Shown here: piece by piece, positions 49,588 to 57,201 of the stretch | Layout: each line of letters starts with the position of its first letter | Position numbering within the stretch: position 1 is the stretch's first letter | Source: an uncultured Oscillospiraceae bacterium | Lineage (GTDB): Bacteria > Bacillota > Clostridia > Oscillospirales > Acutalibacteraceae | NCBI GenBank assembly: GCA_900539845.1 | Contig: UQDP01000008.1 | Coordinates: 32,073-96,072 of the forward strand | Direction: 5' to 3' | Length of the DNA stretch: 64,000 nucleotides | Notes under the pieces: generated by a model | The model's database searches: none | What the model was told of the DNA's origin: nothing | What the model saw: only the letters and a program-made list of their open reading frames with translations | Position numbers and translations under genes: made by a program

Positions 49588-50499
49588 ATGAGAATTATGA
49601 TATACACCGTTACGTTCAATCCCGCGCTGGATTATGTAATGAAAGTTGATGAGCTCAGGTACGATGATATCAACAGAACCTGCGGTGAGGAGCTTCATTA
49701 CGGCGGCAAAGGAATCAATGTTTCCGTAATTCTGTCAAGACTCGGAGTTGAAAACATAGCGCTTGGTTTTAAGGCCGGCTTTACGGGTGAGAAATTGGAG
49801 CAGCTTTTGGAAGAGGACGGTATCAATACAGAGTTTATTCCTCTTAAAAACGGCTTTACAAGAATCAACGTAAAAATCAAAGCAGCTACCGAACTTGACA
49901 TAAACGCCCAGGGTCCTCCTATAGACAGCGATGAGGTCGAAAAACTGTTTGAAAGAATTCAATTGCTCAGGCAGGGCGATGTGCTTGTGCTTGCCGGGAG
50001 CGTGCCGGGCACATTGCCGCCGGATATTTATGAAAAGCTTTTGTCCGTAACTTCGCAGTCGGGTGTGGAGGCCGTTGTTGATTCAACAGGCGATCTGTTG
50101 CTGAATGTTTTGAAATACCGCCCGTTCCTTATCAAGCCGAACCATTTTGAGCTGGGCGATCTGTTCGGGGTCAGGATCGGCAGTGAAGAGGATATTGTAA
50201 AATATGCGAAGAAGCTTCAGGAAAAAGGCGCAAGAAATGTTCTTGTTTCAAGAGGAAAAGAAGGAGCGGCCTTGATAACGGAAAACGGAGCGGTCCACAC
50301 GATCGGCATCATTCCGGGAAAACCGCTCAATTCAGTGGGCTGCGGCGATTCCATGGTGGCAGGCTTCATTGCAGGTTATATGGAGAAATGGGATTACGCA
50401 TACGCGCTTCGGCTCGGCTCAGCCTGTTCAAACGCAACGGCATTCAGTTACGGTCTTGCCGACAGAGCCGGGATAGACGACGCTTTGAAAAAATTATAA
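49588..50499 (+). CDS. fruK: 1-phosphofructokinase
   Basis: A 303-residue PfkB-family kinase that converts fructose 1-phosphate to fructose 1,6-bisphosphate. Start segment MIYTVTFNPALDYVM, substrate loop YGGKGINVSVILSRLG and ATP/catalytic SVGCGDSMVAGF near residue 250. Two starts are possible: ATG 49588, close to GGAAAGG, or ATG 49597, which gives the usual N-terminus but has a long spacer. The fruA gene follows 32 bp later. Confidence 0.95.
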   Translation: MRIMIYTVTFNPALDYVMKVDELRYDDINRTCGEELHYGGKGINVSVILSRLGVENIALGFKAGFTGEKLEQLLEEDGINTEFIPLKNGFTRINVKIKAATELDINAQGPPIDSDEVEKLFERIQLLRQGDVLVLAGSVPGTLPPDIYEKLLSVTSQSGVEAVVDSTGDLLLNVLKYRPFLIKPNHFELGDLFGVRIGSEEDIVKYAKKLQEKGARNVLVSRGKEGAALITENGAVHTIGIIPGKPLNSVGCGDSMVAGFIAGYMEKWDYAYALRLGSACSNATAFSYGLADRAGIDDALKKL

Positions 50500-50531
50500 T
50501 TATTTAATTATATAAAACGGAGGGAAAATTT

Positions 50532-52490
50532 ATGAGAATCATTGATTTACTTAAGCCTGAGGCGATCACCCTCGGTCTTGACATTTCAACGAGGGATGAC
50601 GCAATTAACGCGCTTGTAGGGCTTCATGCCGCTGCGGGCAATCTCAATGACAAAGACGCCTATAAAGAGGCTATCCTTGCCAGAGAGGCTCAGGGCACGA
50701 CTGCGATAGGCGAGGGGATTGCGGTTCCTCACGCAAAAACAAATGCCGTCAAGGCTCCGGCTCTTGCGGCAATTACCGTTCCCGGCGGAGTGGATTACGG
50801 CGCGCCGGACGGAAAACCGTCGGATCTGCTGTTTATGATAGCGGCAACGGAAGACGGCGATGTTCATCTTGAAATCCTTTCACGCCTTATGGTTATGCTT
50901 ATGGATTCTGATTTCGCGGCGAGGCTCAGGGCGGCGGAAACTCCGGCGCAGTTCCTTGAAATAATCAATAAGCAGGAGGCGGCAAAGTATCCCGATGAAG
51001 CTCCTGTGAAGGAGGATCGGAAAACAGACGGTTACAGAATTCTTGCCGTAACCGCATGCCCCACGGGTATTGCTCACACCTATATGGCAGCAGAAGCACT
51101 TGAGAAAGCGGGCGAAAAGCTCGGTTATACGATAAAGTGCGAAACGGACGGCTCGGGCGGTGTTAAAAACAAACTTACAAAAAAAGAGATCGATGCATGC
51201 GACGGTATTATCGTTGCAGCGGATAAAAATGTAGAGATGGCTCGTTTTGAGGGCAAGCGTGTTCTTAAAACATCCGTTTCCTCAGGTATCAACAAGCCGG
51301 AGGAGCTTATAAACAAAATTATAGACGGCAATGTTCCCGTTTATCACCACGAAGGCGCGTCCGCGTCTTCACAGGAGTACAGTGAGGAAAAGGAAAGCTT
51401 CGGCAGAATGATCTATAAGCATCTGATGAACGGTGTTTCACATATGCTTCCGTTCGTTGTCGGCGGCGGCGTCCTGATTGCGCTCGGATTCCTTATCGAT
51501 ACGATAGCCGGAACGCCTGCCGGTCCCACTCTCGGCTATACAAATCCTGTTGCGGCTGTTATATTCTGGATCGGTAAAGCTGCGTTCGCGCTGATGCTTC
51601 CCGTTCTCTCGGCATATATCGCAAGCTCGATAGCCGACCGCCCCGGCTTGCTTCCCGGTTTCATAGGCGGCGTGTTTGCTTCAAGCGGCTACACTTTCAG
51701 CAGCCTTATTGAAAACCAGAATCTTGTCGGCGACGATACGGCGGTATCAGGCTTCCTCGGAGCGCTTATTGCCGGATTTGTTGCAGGGCTTATCGTACTG
51801 CTGCTTAAAAAGATATTCTCATTCCTGCCGAAAAGTATGGACGGTATCAAACCGGTATTCCTTTACCCGTTGTTCGGAACGCTCCTTATGGGTCTGTTCA
51901 TGTGCATTATTAATCCGGTCGTCGGAATGCTGAATACGGCGCTTTCAAACGGACTTACGGCGCTCGGCGAAACAAGCAGACTTCTGCTTTCAATCGTGCT
52001 TGCGGCCATGATGGCTATTGATATGGGCGGTCCGTTCAACAAGGCGGCTTATGTTTTCGGCACGGCAATGCTGACTGACGCCACCACCGCAAACGACTGG
52101 ATCATGGCGGCGGTTATGATCGGCGGAATGATACCTCCTATCGCAATTGCGCTTGCCACTACTTTCTTTAAAAACAGATGGACACAGGATGAACTCAAGA
52201 GCGGTCCCGTAAACTATGTTATGGGCCTATGCTTCATCACGGAGGGCGCGATACCTTACGCGGCAGCAGATCCGCTTCGTGTGATCCCCGCCTGCATCGT
52301 CGGCTCAGGCGTAGCAGGCGCGATAACCTCGCTGTTCAACTGCTCGCTTCCGGCTCCTCACGGCGGAATCTTCGTGTTCCCTGTTGTTGACAATGTTTTA
52401 GGATATTTAGTAGCGCTTGTTGCCGGTTCGGTTGTCGGATGCTTTATGCTTGCGCTGCTCAAAAAGAAAAAGAGTGCGGCAGTTCAGTGA
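50532..52490 (+). CDS. fruA: fructose PTS transporter, IIABC
   Basis: A 652-residue fused PTS permease. EIIA (residues 1-150) carries the phospho-His67 in GIAVPHAKT; EIIB (about 165-265) has phospho-Cys176 in AVTACPTGIAHTYMAAE; EIIC (about 295-650) has about nine helices with GGVLIALGFLID and the GGPFNKAAY/ITEGAIPYAAADP segments of the fructose subfamily. It imports fructose and releases fructose 1-phosphate, the FruK substrate. HPr and EI follow. Confidence 0.95.
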   Translation: MRIIDLLKPEAITLGLDISTRDDAINALVGLHAAAGNLNDKDAYKEAILAREAQGTTAIGEGIAVPHAKTNAVKAPALAAITVPGGVDYGAPDGKPSDLLFMIAATEDGDVHLEILSRLMVMLMDSDFAARLRAAETPAQFLEIINKQEAAKYPDEAPVKEDRKTDGYRILAVTACPTGIAHTYMAAEALEKAGEKLGYTIKCETDGSGGVKNKLTKKEIDACDGIIVAADKNVEMARFEGKRVLKTSVSSGINKPEELINKIIDGNVPVYHHEGASASSQEYSEEKESFGRMIYKHLMNGVSHMLPFVVGGGVLIALGFLIDTIAGTPAGPTLGYTNPVAAVIFWIGKAAFALMLPVLSAYIASSIADRPGLLPGFIGGVFASSGYTFSSLIENQNLVGDDTAVSGFLGALIAGFVAGLIVLLLKKIFSFLPKSMDGIKPVFLYPLFGTLLMGLFMCIINPVVGMLNTALSNGLTALGETSRLLLSIVLAAMMAIDMGGPFNKAAYVFGTAMLTDATTANDWIMAAVMIGGMIPPIAIALATTFFKNRWTQDELKSGPVNYVMGLCFITEGAIPYAAADPLRVIPACIVGSGVAGAITSLFNCSLPAPHGGIFVFPVVDNVLGYLVALVAGSVVGCFMLALLKKKKSAAVQ

Positions 52491-52518
52491 TCGGCTTTTA
52501 TGTTCGGAGGTGTGAATT

Positions 52519-52779
52519 ATGGTAAGTAAAACAGTTAAAGTTGCAGATAAAATGGGCTTTCATATGAGACCGGCAAATATATTCGTAAGCGAGATGGCAA
52601 AATACAAATCTGATATTACTCTTGTAGCCGGAGATAAAGAAATCAACGGCAAGAGCATTATGAATATAATGGCTGCCTGTATCAAATACGGCACGGACGT
52701 GACTGTCAAGTGTGACGGTCCTGATGAAGCCGAAATGCTGGAAAAGGCTGCGTCAATGATAGAAAGCGGTATGGACTGA
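52519..52779 (+). CDS. ptsH: HPr phosphocarrier protein
   Basis: An 86-residue PTS carrier. Phospho-His15 and Arg17 lie in MGFHMRPAN; the usual motif is GLHARPA, so Phe14 and Met16 are unusual. Ser46 (in GKSIMNIMAA), the HPr kinase site in Firmicutes, is kept. It starts 29 bp after fruA with RBS CGGAGG, and EI follows after 1 bp. Placing general PTS genes in the fructose operon is less usual than a separate ptsHI operon. Confidence 0.93.
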   Translation: MVSKTVKVADKMGFHMRPANIFVSEMAKYKSDITLVAGDKEINGKSIMNIMAACIKYGTDVTVKCDGPDEAEMLEKAASMIESGMD

Positions 52780-52780
52780 T

Positions 52781-54412
52781 ATGGAGTTATCGAAAACCTA
52801 TGTCGGCACGGCTGTATCAGAGGGTTACGGAATAGGCAGAGCGGTCGTGATAAAGGAAGTTAAGCTCGATTATTCATCGGTGGCTTTTTCGGACGCCGAA
52901 ACCGAATGCAAACGGCTGGACTGCGCTGTTGACAGCTATACTGCCGAAACCAAAAGGCTGATAGACACGCTGAAAAAAGAAGCCGGCGAAAAAAACGCCG
53001 AAATTCTTGAAGGTCATCTTGTTATGCTGGCGGATCCGTTCATGATCGGCCAGATGAAAGAAAACATCCATGCCGGTATGCCTGCCGAAAGAGCGGTTGA
53101 CGAAGTATGCTCTATGTTTTATCAGATGTTTTCAGCCACAGATGATGAGCTTACACGTCAGCGCGCTACCGATGTGAACGACATCAAAAACAGCCTGCTG
53201 AAGATCTTGCTCGGCATAGAGGAAGTTGATATTTCGTCTGTTCCCAAAGGTTCTGTGCTTATCGCTACGGATTTTACTCCGAGTATGACTTCAAAGATAA
53301 ACGCTGAAAATGTTGAGGCGATTATAGGCGAGGTGGGGGGCGTTACCTCCCACAGCGCCATAATAGCAAGAGCTATGGGAATACCCTGTGTTCTCGGCGT
53401 GGCAGATGCGGACAATCTTTTCAACAGCGGCGAAAGCCTTATAGTTGACGCTGTAAAAGGAAAGATCATAGCCGCTCCGTCAGATGACGAACTCAAAAAG
53501 TATTCCGCCCTTAAGGAACAGGAAAAAAAGGAAAGACTGCTCCTAAAACAATATATAAATAAGCCCACCGTAACAAAAAGCGGCATTAAAAAAGCAGTCT
53601 ATGCAAACATAGCAAAGGCGCAGGATGTTCATTCCGCTGTTGTGAACGGTGCGGAAGGCATCGGTCTTTTCCGTACGGAATTCCTTTATATGGACCGCAC
53701 CGAAGCGCCGTCTGAGGATGAGCAGTTTGAGGCTTACAGCACAGTTGCCAAGGCAATGGGCGGAAGAGAGGTCATTATACGCACGCTTGATGTGGGCGGC
53801 GACAAGCATATACCTTATCTGGATATTGCGAAAGAAGAAAATCCTTTTATGGGTCTGCGTGCGATAAGATACTGCTTGAAAGATACTGCGCTGTTCAAGG
53901 TGCAGCTTAGGGCTATTCTTCGTGCTGCCTGCTACGGCAATATAAAAATCATGCTGCCGCTTGTCTGCACGGTTGATGAGGTGCTTAGAACGAAAGCACT
54001 GCTTGAAGAATGCCGGGCTGAGCTTGAAGCTGAGGATGTTCCTTATAAAAAGGATGTAAAACTCGGCGTTATGATCGAAACACCGGCTGCGGTATTTATT
54101 TCGGATCAGCTTGCAGCGGTCGCGGATTTTTTCAGCATAGGCACAAATGATCTGACCGGCTATACTATGGCGGCAGACCGGGGAAACCGCGAAGTTTCTT
54201 ATCTGTATGATTCAAATGACCCTGCTGTTCTCAGAGCAATTGAAACGGTTATAAAAAATGCAGAAACGGCAGGTATTCCCGTTGGCATGTGCGGCGAAGC
54301 GGCTTCCGATGTCCATATGATACCTCGTCTGATTGAGTGGGGACTTGACGAATTTTCCGTATCTTCCTCAGCAATACTCAGAACCCGAAAAGCGATTTGC
54401 GAATGCGAATAA
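52781..54412 (+). CDS. ptsI: PTS enzyme I
   Basis: A 543-residue phosphotransferase that moves phosphate from PEP to HPr. The phospho-His is His191 in GGVTSHSAIIARAMG; the PEP barrel holds GIGLFRTEFLYMDR, GGREVIIRTLDVGGDK, MIETPAA and the C-terminal MCGEAASD. It is slightly shorter than the usual 570 residues but no domain is missing. It starts 1 bp after HPr, so the two are coupled. A terminator follows. Confidence 0.95.
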   Translation: MELSKTYVGTAVSEGYGIGRAVVIKEVKLDYSSVAFSDAETECKRLDCAVDSYTAETKRLIDTLKKEAGEKNAEILEGHLVMLADPFMIGQMKENIHAGMPAERAVDEVCSMFYQMFSATDDELTRQRATDVNDIKNSLLKILLGIEEVDISSVPKGSVLIATDFTPSMTSKINAENVEAIIGEVGGVTSHSAIIARAMGIPCVLGVADADNLFNSGESLIVDAVKGKIIAAPSDDELKKYSALKEQEKKERLLLKQYINKPTVTKSGIKKAVYANIAKAQDVHSAVVNGAEGIGLFRTEFLYMDRTEAPSEDEQFEAYSTVAKAMGGREVIIRTLDVGGDKHIPYLDIAKEENPFMGLRAIRYCLKDTALFKVQLRAILRAACYGNIKIMLPLVCTVDEVLRTKALLEECRAELEAEDVPYKKDVKLGVMIETPAAVFISDQLAAVADFFSIGTNDLTGYTMAADRGNREVSYLYDSNDPAVLRAIETVIKNAETAGIPVGMCGEAASDVHMIPRLIEWGLDEFSVSSSAILRTRKAICECE

Positions 54413-54416
54413 AACA

Positions 54417-54446
54417 TAAAAGCGCTCCGAACGGGGCGCTTTTATG
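54417..54446 (+). terminator. terminator of the fructose PTS operon
   Basis: AAAAGCGC pairs with GCGCTTTT (to 54443), loop about TCCGAACGGG, ending in TTTTAT. Confidence 0.82.
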
Positions 54447-54477
54447 ATGAAATAACAGCGGATTTCAATCTTTACGC

Positions 54478-54505
54478 TTGTAAAATTCAACGATTGTAAT
54501 ATAAT
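54478..54505 (+). promoter_or_regulatory. promoter of the flavin reductase gene
   Basis: TTGTAA (54478-54483), 16-bp spacer, TATAAT (54500-54505). Confidence 0.65.
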
Positions 54506-54548
54506 TAAATCAAGCATGATTGCTGATCATTTTAAGGAGGAATGAAAC

Positions 54549-55124
54549 ATGTTAAAAGATTTGGGAGTAAAACCGTATCTGTTTCCGATGCCGGTGCTTA
54601 TGATTGCCACATATAACCCGGACGGCACGGTGGATGTTATGAACATGGCTTGGGGCGGTATCTGCGACGGCAATATGGTTGCCCTGAACATCACCGAAAC
54701 ACATAAAACGGCTCAGAACATCAAGGAAAGAATGGCGTTTACCGTCAGCATTGCCGATATAGATCATATAGAGGCAGCGGATTTCTTCGGCATTGCATCA
54801 GCAAATAAGATGAGCGATAAATTTGAACGCTCGGGTCTGCATGCAGAAAAGAGCAGCAGGGTAGACGCTCCCGTAGTGACGGATTTTCCTGTTACGCTTG
54901 AATGTAAGGTTAAGGAATTACAGCATCCCGATTCCGGCTTCCGTGTTGTGGGAGAGATCGTAAATGTGCTTGCAGACGAAAAGGTGCTTGACGAAAATGG
55001 AAAGGTCGATCCGTTAAAGCTGCATGCTTTTGTTTTTGACCAGTTTCAAAGCGGATATTACGCAATCGGTGAAAAGGTAGGTCAGGCTTGGCATACGGGT
55101 GCGCCGCTTATGAAAGACGAATGA
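54549..55124 (+). CDS. flavin reductase-like FMN-binding protein
   Basis: A 191-residue split-barrel flavoprotein (flavin_reduct family). Markers are PMPVLMIATYNPDGTVDVMNMAWGG, ALNITETHKTAQNI and FGIASANKMSDKFERSGL, the FMN-binding parts. In anaerobes these proteins often serve as flavin reductases or oxygen/peroxide-linked oxidoreductases. RBS AAGGAGG precedes the ATG. Its terminator downstream is split by repeat element copy 2. Confidence 0.92.
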   Translation: MLKDLGVKPYLFPMPVLMIATYNPDGTVDVMNMAWGGICDGNMVALNITETHKTAQNIKERMAFTVSIADIDHIEAADFFGIASANKMSDKFERSGLHAEKSSRVDAPVVTDFPVTLECKVKELQHPDSGFRVVGEIVNVLADEKVLDENGKVDPLKLHAFVFDQFQSGYYAIGEKVGQAWHTGAPLMKDE

Positions 55125-55130
55125 CCTATC

Positions 55131-55158
55131 AAAAAAGGGGGCTGTGAGACACAGCCCC
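55131..55158. terminator. left copy of the duplicated terminator, flavin reductase side
   Basis: GGGGCTGTG (55138-55146), loop AGA, CACAGCCCC (55150-55158), with A6 at 55131-55136 on its left. On the right, after GCTT, it runs into repeat copy 2. Almost the same hairpin recurs at 55451-55471. Confidence 0.83.
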
Positions 55159-55162
55159 GCTT

Positions 55163-55450
55163 CAGGCTGTCGATACAGTCGGCTGAACCGCGCGAAAAAA
55201 TAAATCCGTCTTATAAATAGACAATTGCAGAGGAGCGATGCCTGCATCGCTCCTTTTTAGTCCTTACAAAGGAATAAAGTCGCTCAAGTTGGGAACTTGA
55301 GCGGCTTTGCGCTTTCCGCCTTTGTCAATTCTAACGTACCGTTGTACGCCTACGAATTGCCAAATGCGAAATTCAGCTCGATTTCTCGAACCCTGTTCAG
55401 CGTGTAGGGATACATACTTTTCTAAATTTATAACTTTTTCTACACGCTGG
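55163..55450 (+). repeat. dispersed terminator-associated repeat, copy 2 (complete)
   Basis: About 288 bp, starting CAGGCTGTCGATACAG and ending CTACACGCTGG, homologous to copy 1 along its length. It contains a terminator-like hairpin GGAGCGATG-CCTG-CATCGCTCC followed by TTTTT (55232-55258), the stem AGTCGCTCAAGTT/AACTTGAGCGGCT, the nested stem around CGTAC/GTACG and CAGCGTGTAG (55398-55407) with CTACACGCTG (55440-55449). The stem at 55278-55306 differs from copy 1 by a paired C-G to G-C change. It is bracketed by duplicates of the flavin reductase terminator hairpin. Confidence 0.9.
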
Positions 55451-55474
55451 GGGGCTGTGAGACACGGCCCCTTT
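55451..55474 (+). terminator. right copy of the duplicated terminator
   Basis: GGGGCTGTG (55451-55459), AGA, CACGGCCCC (55463-55471), then TTTAAT. It is 20 of 21 bases identical to the left copy. It keeps the T side of the original terminator, while the left copy keeps the A6 side. Confidence 0.83.
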
Positions 55475-55476
55475 AA

Positions 55477-55947
55477 TCATTGCTTAATCCAGCTTTTTAT
55501 TTTATTTTCAGAGGTCTTTAGTTTGTTTGCGCTGAAATATACATTTAACCCGTCTTTTACGTCTGCACCCGCGCAGGCTTTTTTTATATCCTCAAAGGTG
55601 TGACCGATCCAGCCGCCGTTGGTTGCAAACGGATATATCGTTTTGCCGGAAAGATCCGTGCTGCTTAAAAAGGTCTTCATCGCAGGGGCATAAGTGTACC
55701 ACCACACGGGAGTGCCGAGATAAACAGTATCGTATTTGTTCAGATCTGCCGTAAAGGGCTGGATTTCCGGCTCAAAACCGGAATCGACCTCGCTGTGCCC
55801 CTGCTCCACGATTTCATTATAGCTGCCTTTGTATGGCTTTACCGTTTTGATCTCGGCAATATCCGCGCCGGTCTCATCTGCGATCATTCGGGCGATCTTT
55901 CTTGTGTTACCGCCCATAGAATAATATATAATAATTTTTCCGCTCAT
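55477..55947 (-). CDS. flavodoxin
   Basis: A 156-residue flavodoxin-fold protein, small electron carrier. The FMN phosphate loop is YYSMGGNTRKIA near residue 8 and the second loop is LGTPVWWYTYAPAMKTFL. It is probably transcribed with the cupin gene upstream (62-bp gap) from the MerR-type promoter at 56522-56552. Related flavodoxins act with small oxidoreductases under redox stress. Confidence 0.92.
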   Translation of the reverse strand: MSGKIIIYYSMGGNTRKIARMIADETGADIAEIKTVKPYKGSYNEIVEQGHSEVDSGFEPEIQPFTADLNKYDTVYLGTPVWWYTYAPAMKTFLSSTDLSGKTIYPFATNGGWIGHTFEDIKKACAGADVKDGLNVYFSANKLKTSENKIKSWIKQ

Positions 55948-56009
55948 ATTTTCCCCCTTATAGTTTTAACCGATTTGCATTTTGATTAAGATTCGGGCTT
56001 GATCAGCGG

Positions 56010-56438
56010 TTACAGCTTGCTGTATTCCTCGTCCGATACAGGTTCGCACCATTCATTTGTCGTGTCTTTTCCCGGCACTTCTACTGCAAGGTGTGAGAAC
56101 CAGCTGTCTTTTTTCGCGCCGTGCCAGTGTTTCACATTTGCCGGTATAACGACCACATCTCCGGGCTTCAGGCTCTGCGCAGCCTTGTCCTCTTCCTGAT
56201 ACCAGCCGCTGCCGCCTGTAACAAGCAGGATCTGACCGCCGCCCTCGGACGCATGATGGATATGCCAGTTGTTGCGGCAGCCCGGTTCAAACGTTACATT
56301 TCCTATCGGCACACCGCTTGTTGTGAGCATTTTAAGGTAGCTCTGACCGATAAAATATTCGGCAAAGGCATTGTTCGGCTCTCCTGTTTCAAATACCGCT
56401 CCGCCGCCGAGCGATTTTTTGATTTCCTGTTCGTTCAT
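56010..56438 (-). CDS. cupin-domain protein
   Basis: A 142-residue single-domain cupin. The metal site has the pattern HIHHASEGGGQILLVTGGSGWYQ (two His and Glu) and VIPANVKHWHGA (His), with GNVTFEPGCRNNWH before it. It resembles the quercetinase/carboxymuconolactone-decarboxylase-associated group. Start at 56438 (MNEQEIKK) is preferred because AAAGG lies about 9 bp upstream; the ATG at 56447 abuts the RBS. It is the first gene of the MerR-controlled operon. Confidence 0.87.
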   Translation of the reverse strand: MNEQEIKKSLGGGAVFETGEPNNAFAEYFIGQSYLKMLTTSGVPIGNVTFEPGCRNNWHIHHASEGGGQILLVTGGSGWYQEEDKAAQSLKPGDVVVIPANVKHWHGAKKDSWFSHLAVEVPGKDTTNEWCEPVSDEEYSKL

Positions 56439-56476
56439 GGTTTTCATCCTTTCTTGAAAATATATAATGCTTTTTG

Positions 56477-56505
56477 TTGACAAAATCAACGAACGGCATT
56501 ATACT
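56477..56505 (+). promoter_or_regulatory. promoter of the merR gene
   Basis: TTGACA (56477-56482), 17-bp spacer, TATACT (56500-56505). It faces the leftward promoter 17 bp away, so the two promoters fire into each other. Confidence 0.68.
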
Positions 56506-56521
56506 TTATATTGTGATTATA

Positions 56522-56552
56522 ATTATATAAGTTAAAGTTAACTTTAAGTCAA
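56522..56552 (-). promoter_or_regulatory. MerR-type promoter with 19-bp spacer and palindromic operator
   Basis: Minus strand TTGACT (56552-56547), 19-bp spacer, TATAAT (56527-56522). The overlong 19-bp spacer is the hallmark of MerR-activated promoters. The perfect palindrome TTAAAGTTAACTTTAA (56532-56547) fills it. It drives the cupin and flavodoxin genes and should be untwisted by the adjacent MerR protein upon signal. Confidence 0.88.
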
Positions 56553-56587
56553 TACTTTTTTGTGAAATTTTTAAAGAGGTGCGCATC

Positions 56588-57031
56588 ATGTTTTATACTG
56601 TCGGCGAAATGGCGAAAAAGCTGCATATTCCCACTTCAACTCTCAGATATTATGACAAAGAAGGTCTTTTGCCGTTTGTTGAACGCACGCAAAGCGGCAT
56701 AAGAATGTTTAAGGATTCGGACTATGAATGGCTTCAGATCATAGAATGTCTGAAAAAAACGGGAATGTCTCTTGCCGATATAAAGGAATATATGAATATG
56801 GCTGCAAAGGGAGACGCAACCATCCAAGAACGCCTTCAAATGTTTTTGCGCCGCCGTGAAGAGGTGGAAAGACAGTTAGAAGAGCTTCGGGAAACGCTCA
56901 GTATCATCAATTACAAGGTCTGGTTTTACGAAACTGCGCAAAAGGCAGGAACAACAAACGGTATCTCCGAGATAGAAGATGTGCCGGATGAATTTAAAGA
57001 GGTAAGGAAAAAGCTTCATAAAATACAGTGA
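56588..57031 (+). CDS. MerR-family transcriptional regulator
   Basis: A 147-residue regulator. The winged HTH is YTVGEMAKKLHIPTSTLRYYDKEGLLPF, followed by the dimer helix (RLQMFLRRREEVERQLEELRETL) and a C-terminal region without the cysteine triad of metal sensors. This subgroup often senses redox or drug-like stress. The divergent flavodoxin/cupin operon and the palindrome with 19-bp spacer mark its targets. The ATG at 56588 has GAGGTG upstream; GTG at 56579 is in frame. Confidence 0.93.
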   Translation: MFYTVGEMAKKLHIPTSTLRYYDKEGLLPFVERTQSGIRMFKDSDYEWLQIIECLKKTGMSLADIKEYMNMAAKGDATIQERLQMFLRRREEVERQLEELRETLSIINYKVWFYETAQKAGTTNGISEIEDVPDEFKEVRKKLHKIQ

Positions 57032-57041
57032 AACGATTGAT

Positions 57042-57086
57042 AGCCCCGGAATTGCACAAAGCTGCGATTCCGGGGCTCTTTTTTGC
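57042..57086 (+). terminator. terminator of the merR gene
   Basis: AGCCCCGGAAT (57042-57052) pairs with ATTCCGGGGCT (57067-57077), then CTTTTTTGC. Confidence 0.87.
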
Positions 57087-57125
57087 ATATATTTTAAGAT
57101 ATGGAAAAATATTCCTTTTTTTGTA

Positions 57126-57154
57126 TTGTTTTTGTGCAAATCATTTAATATAAT
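57126..57154 (+). promoter_or_regulatory. promoter of the metallophosphoesterase gene
   Basis: TTGTTT (57126-57131), 17-bp spacer, TATAAT (57149-57154). Confidence 0.58.
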
Positions 57155-57201
57155 TAAACAGTAATATTATTTTTTGTTAAAACTGCCAATGGAGGGAACG
57201 C

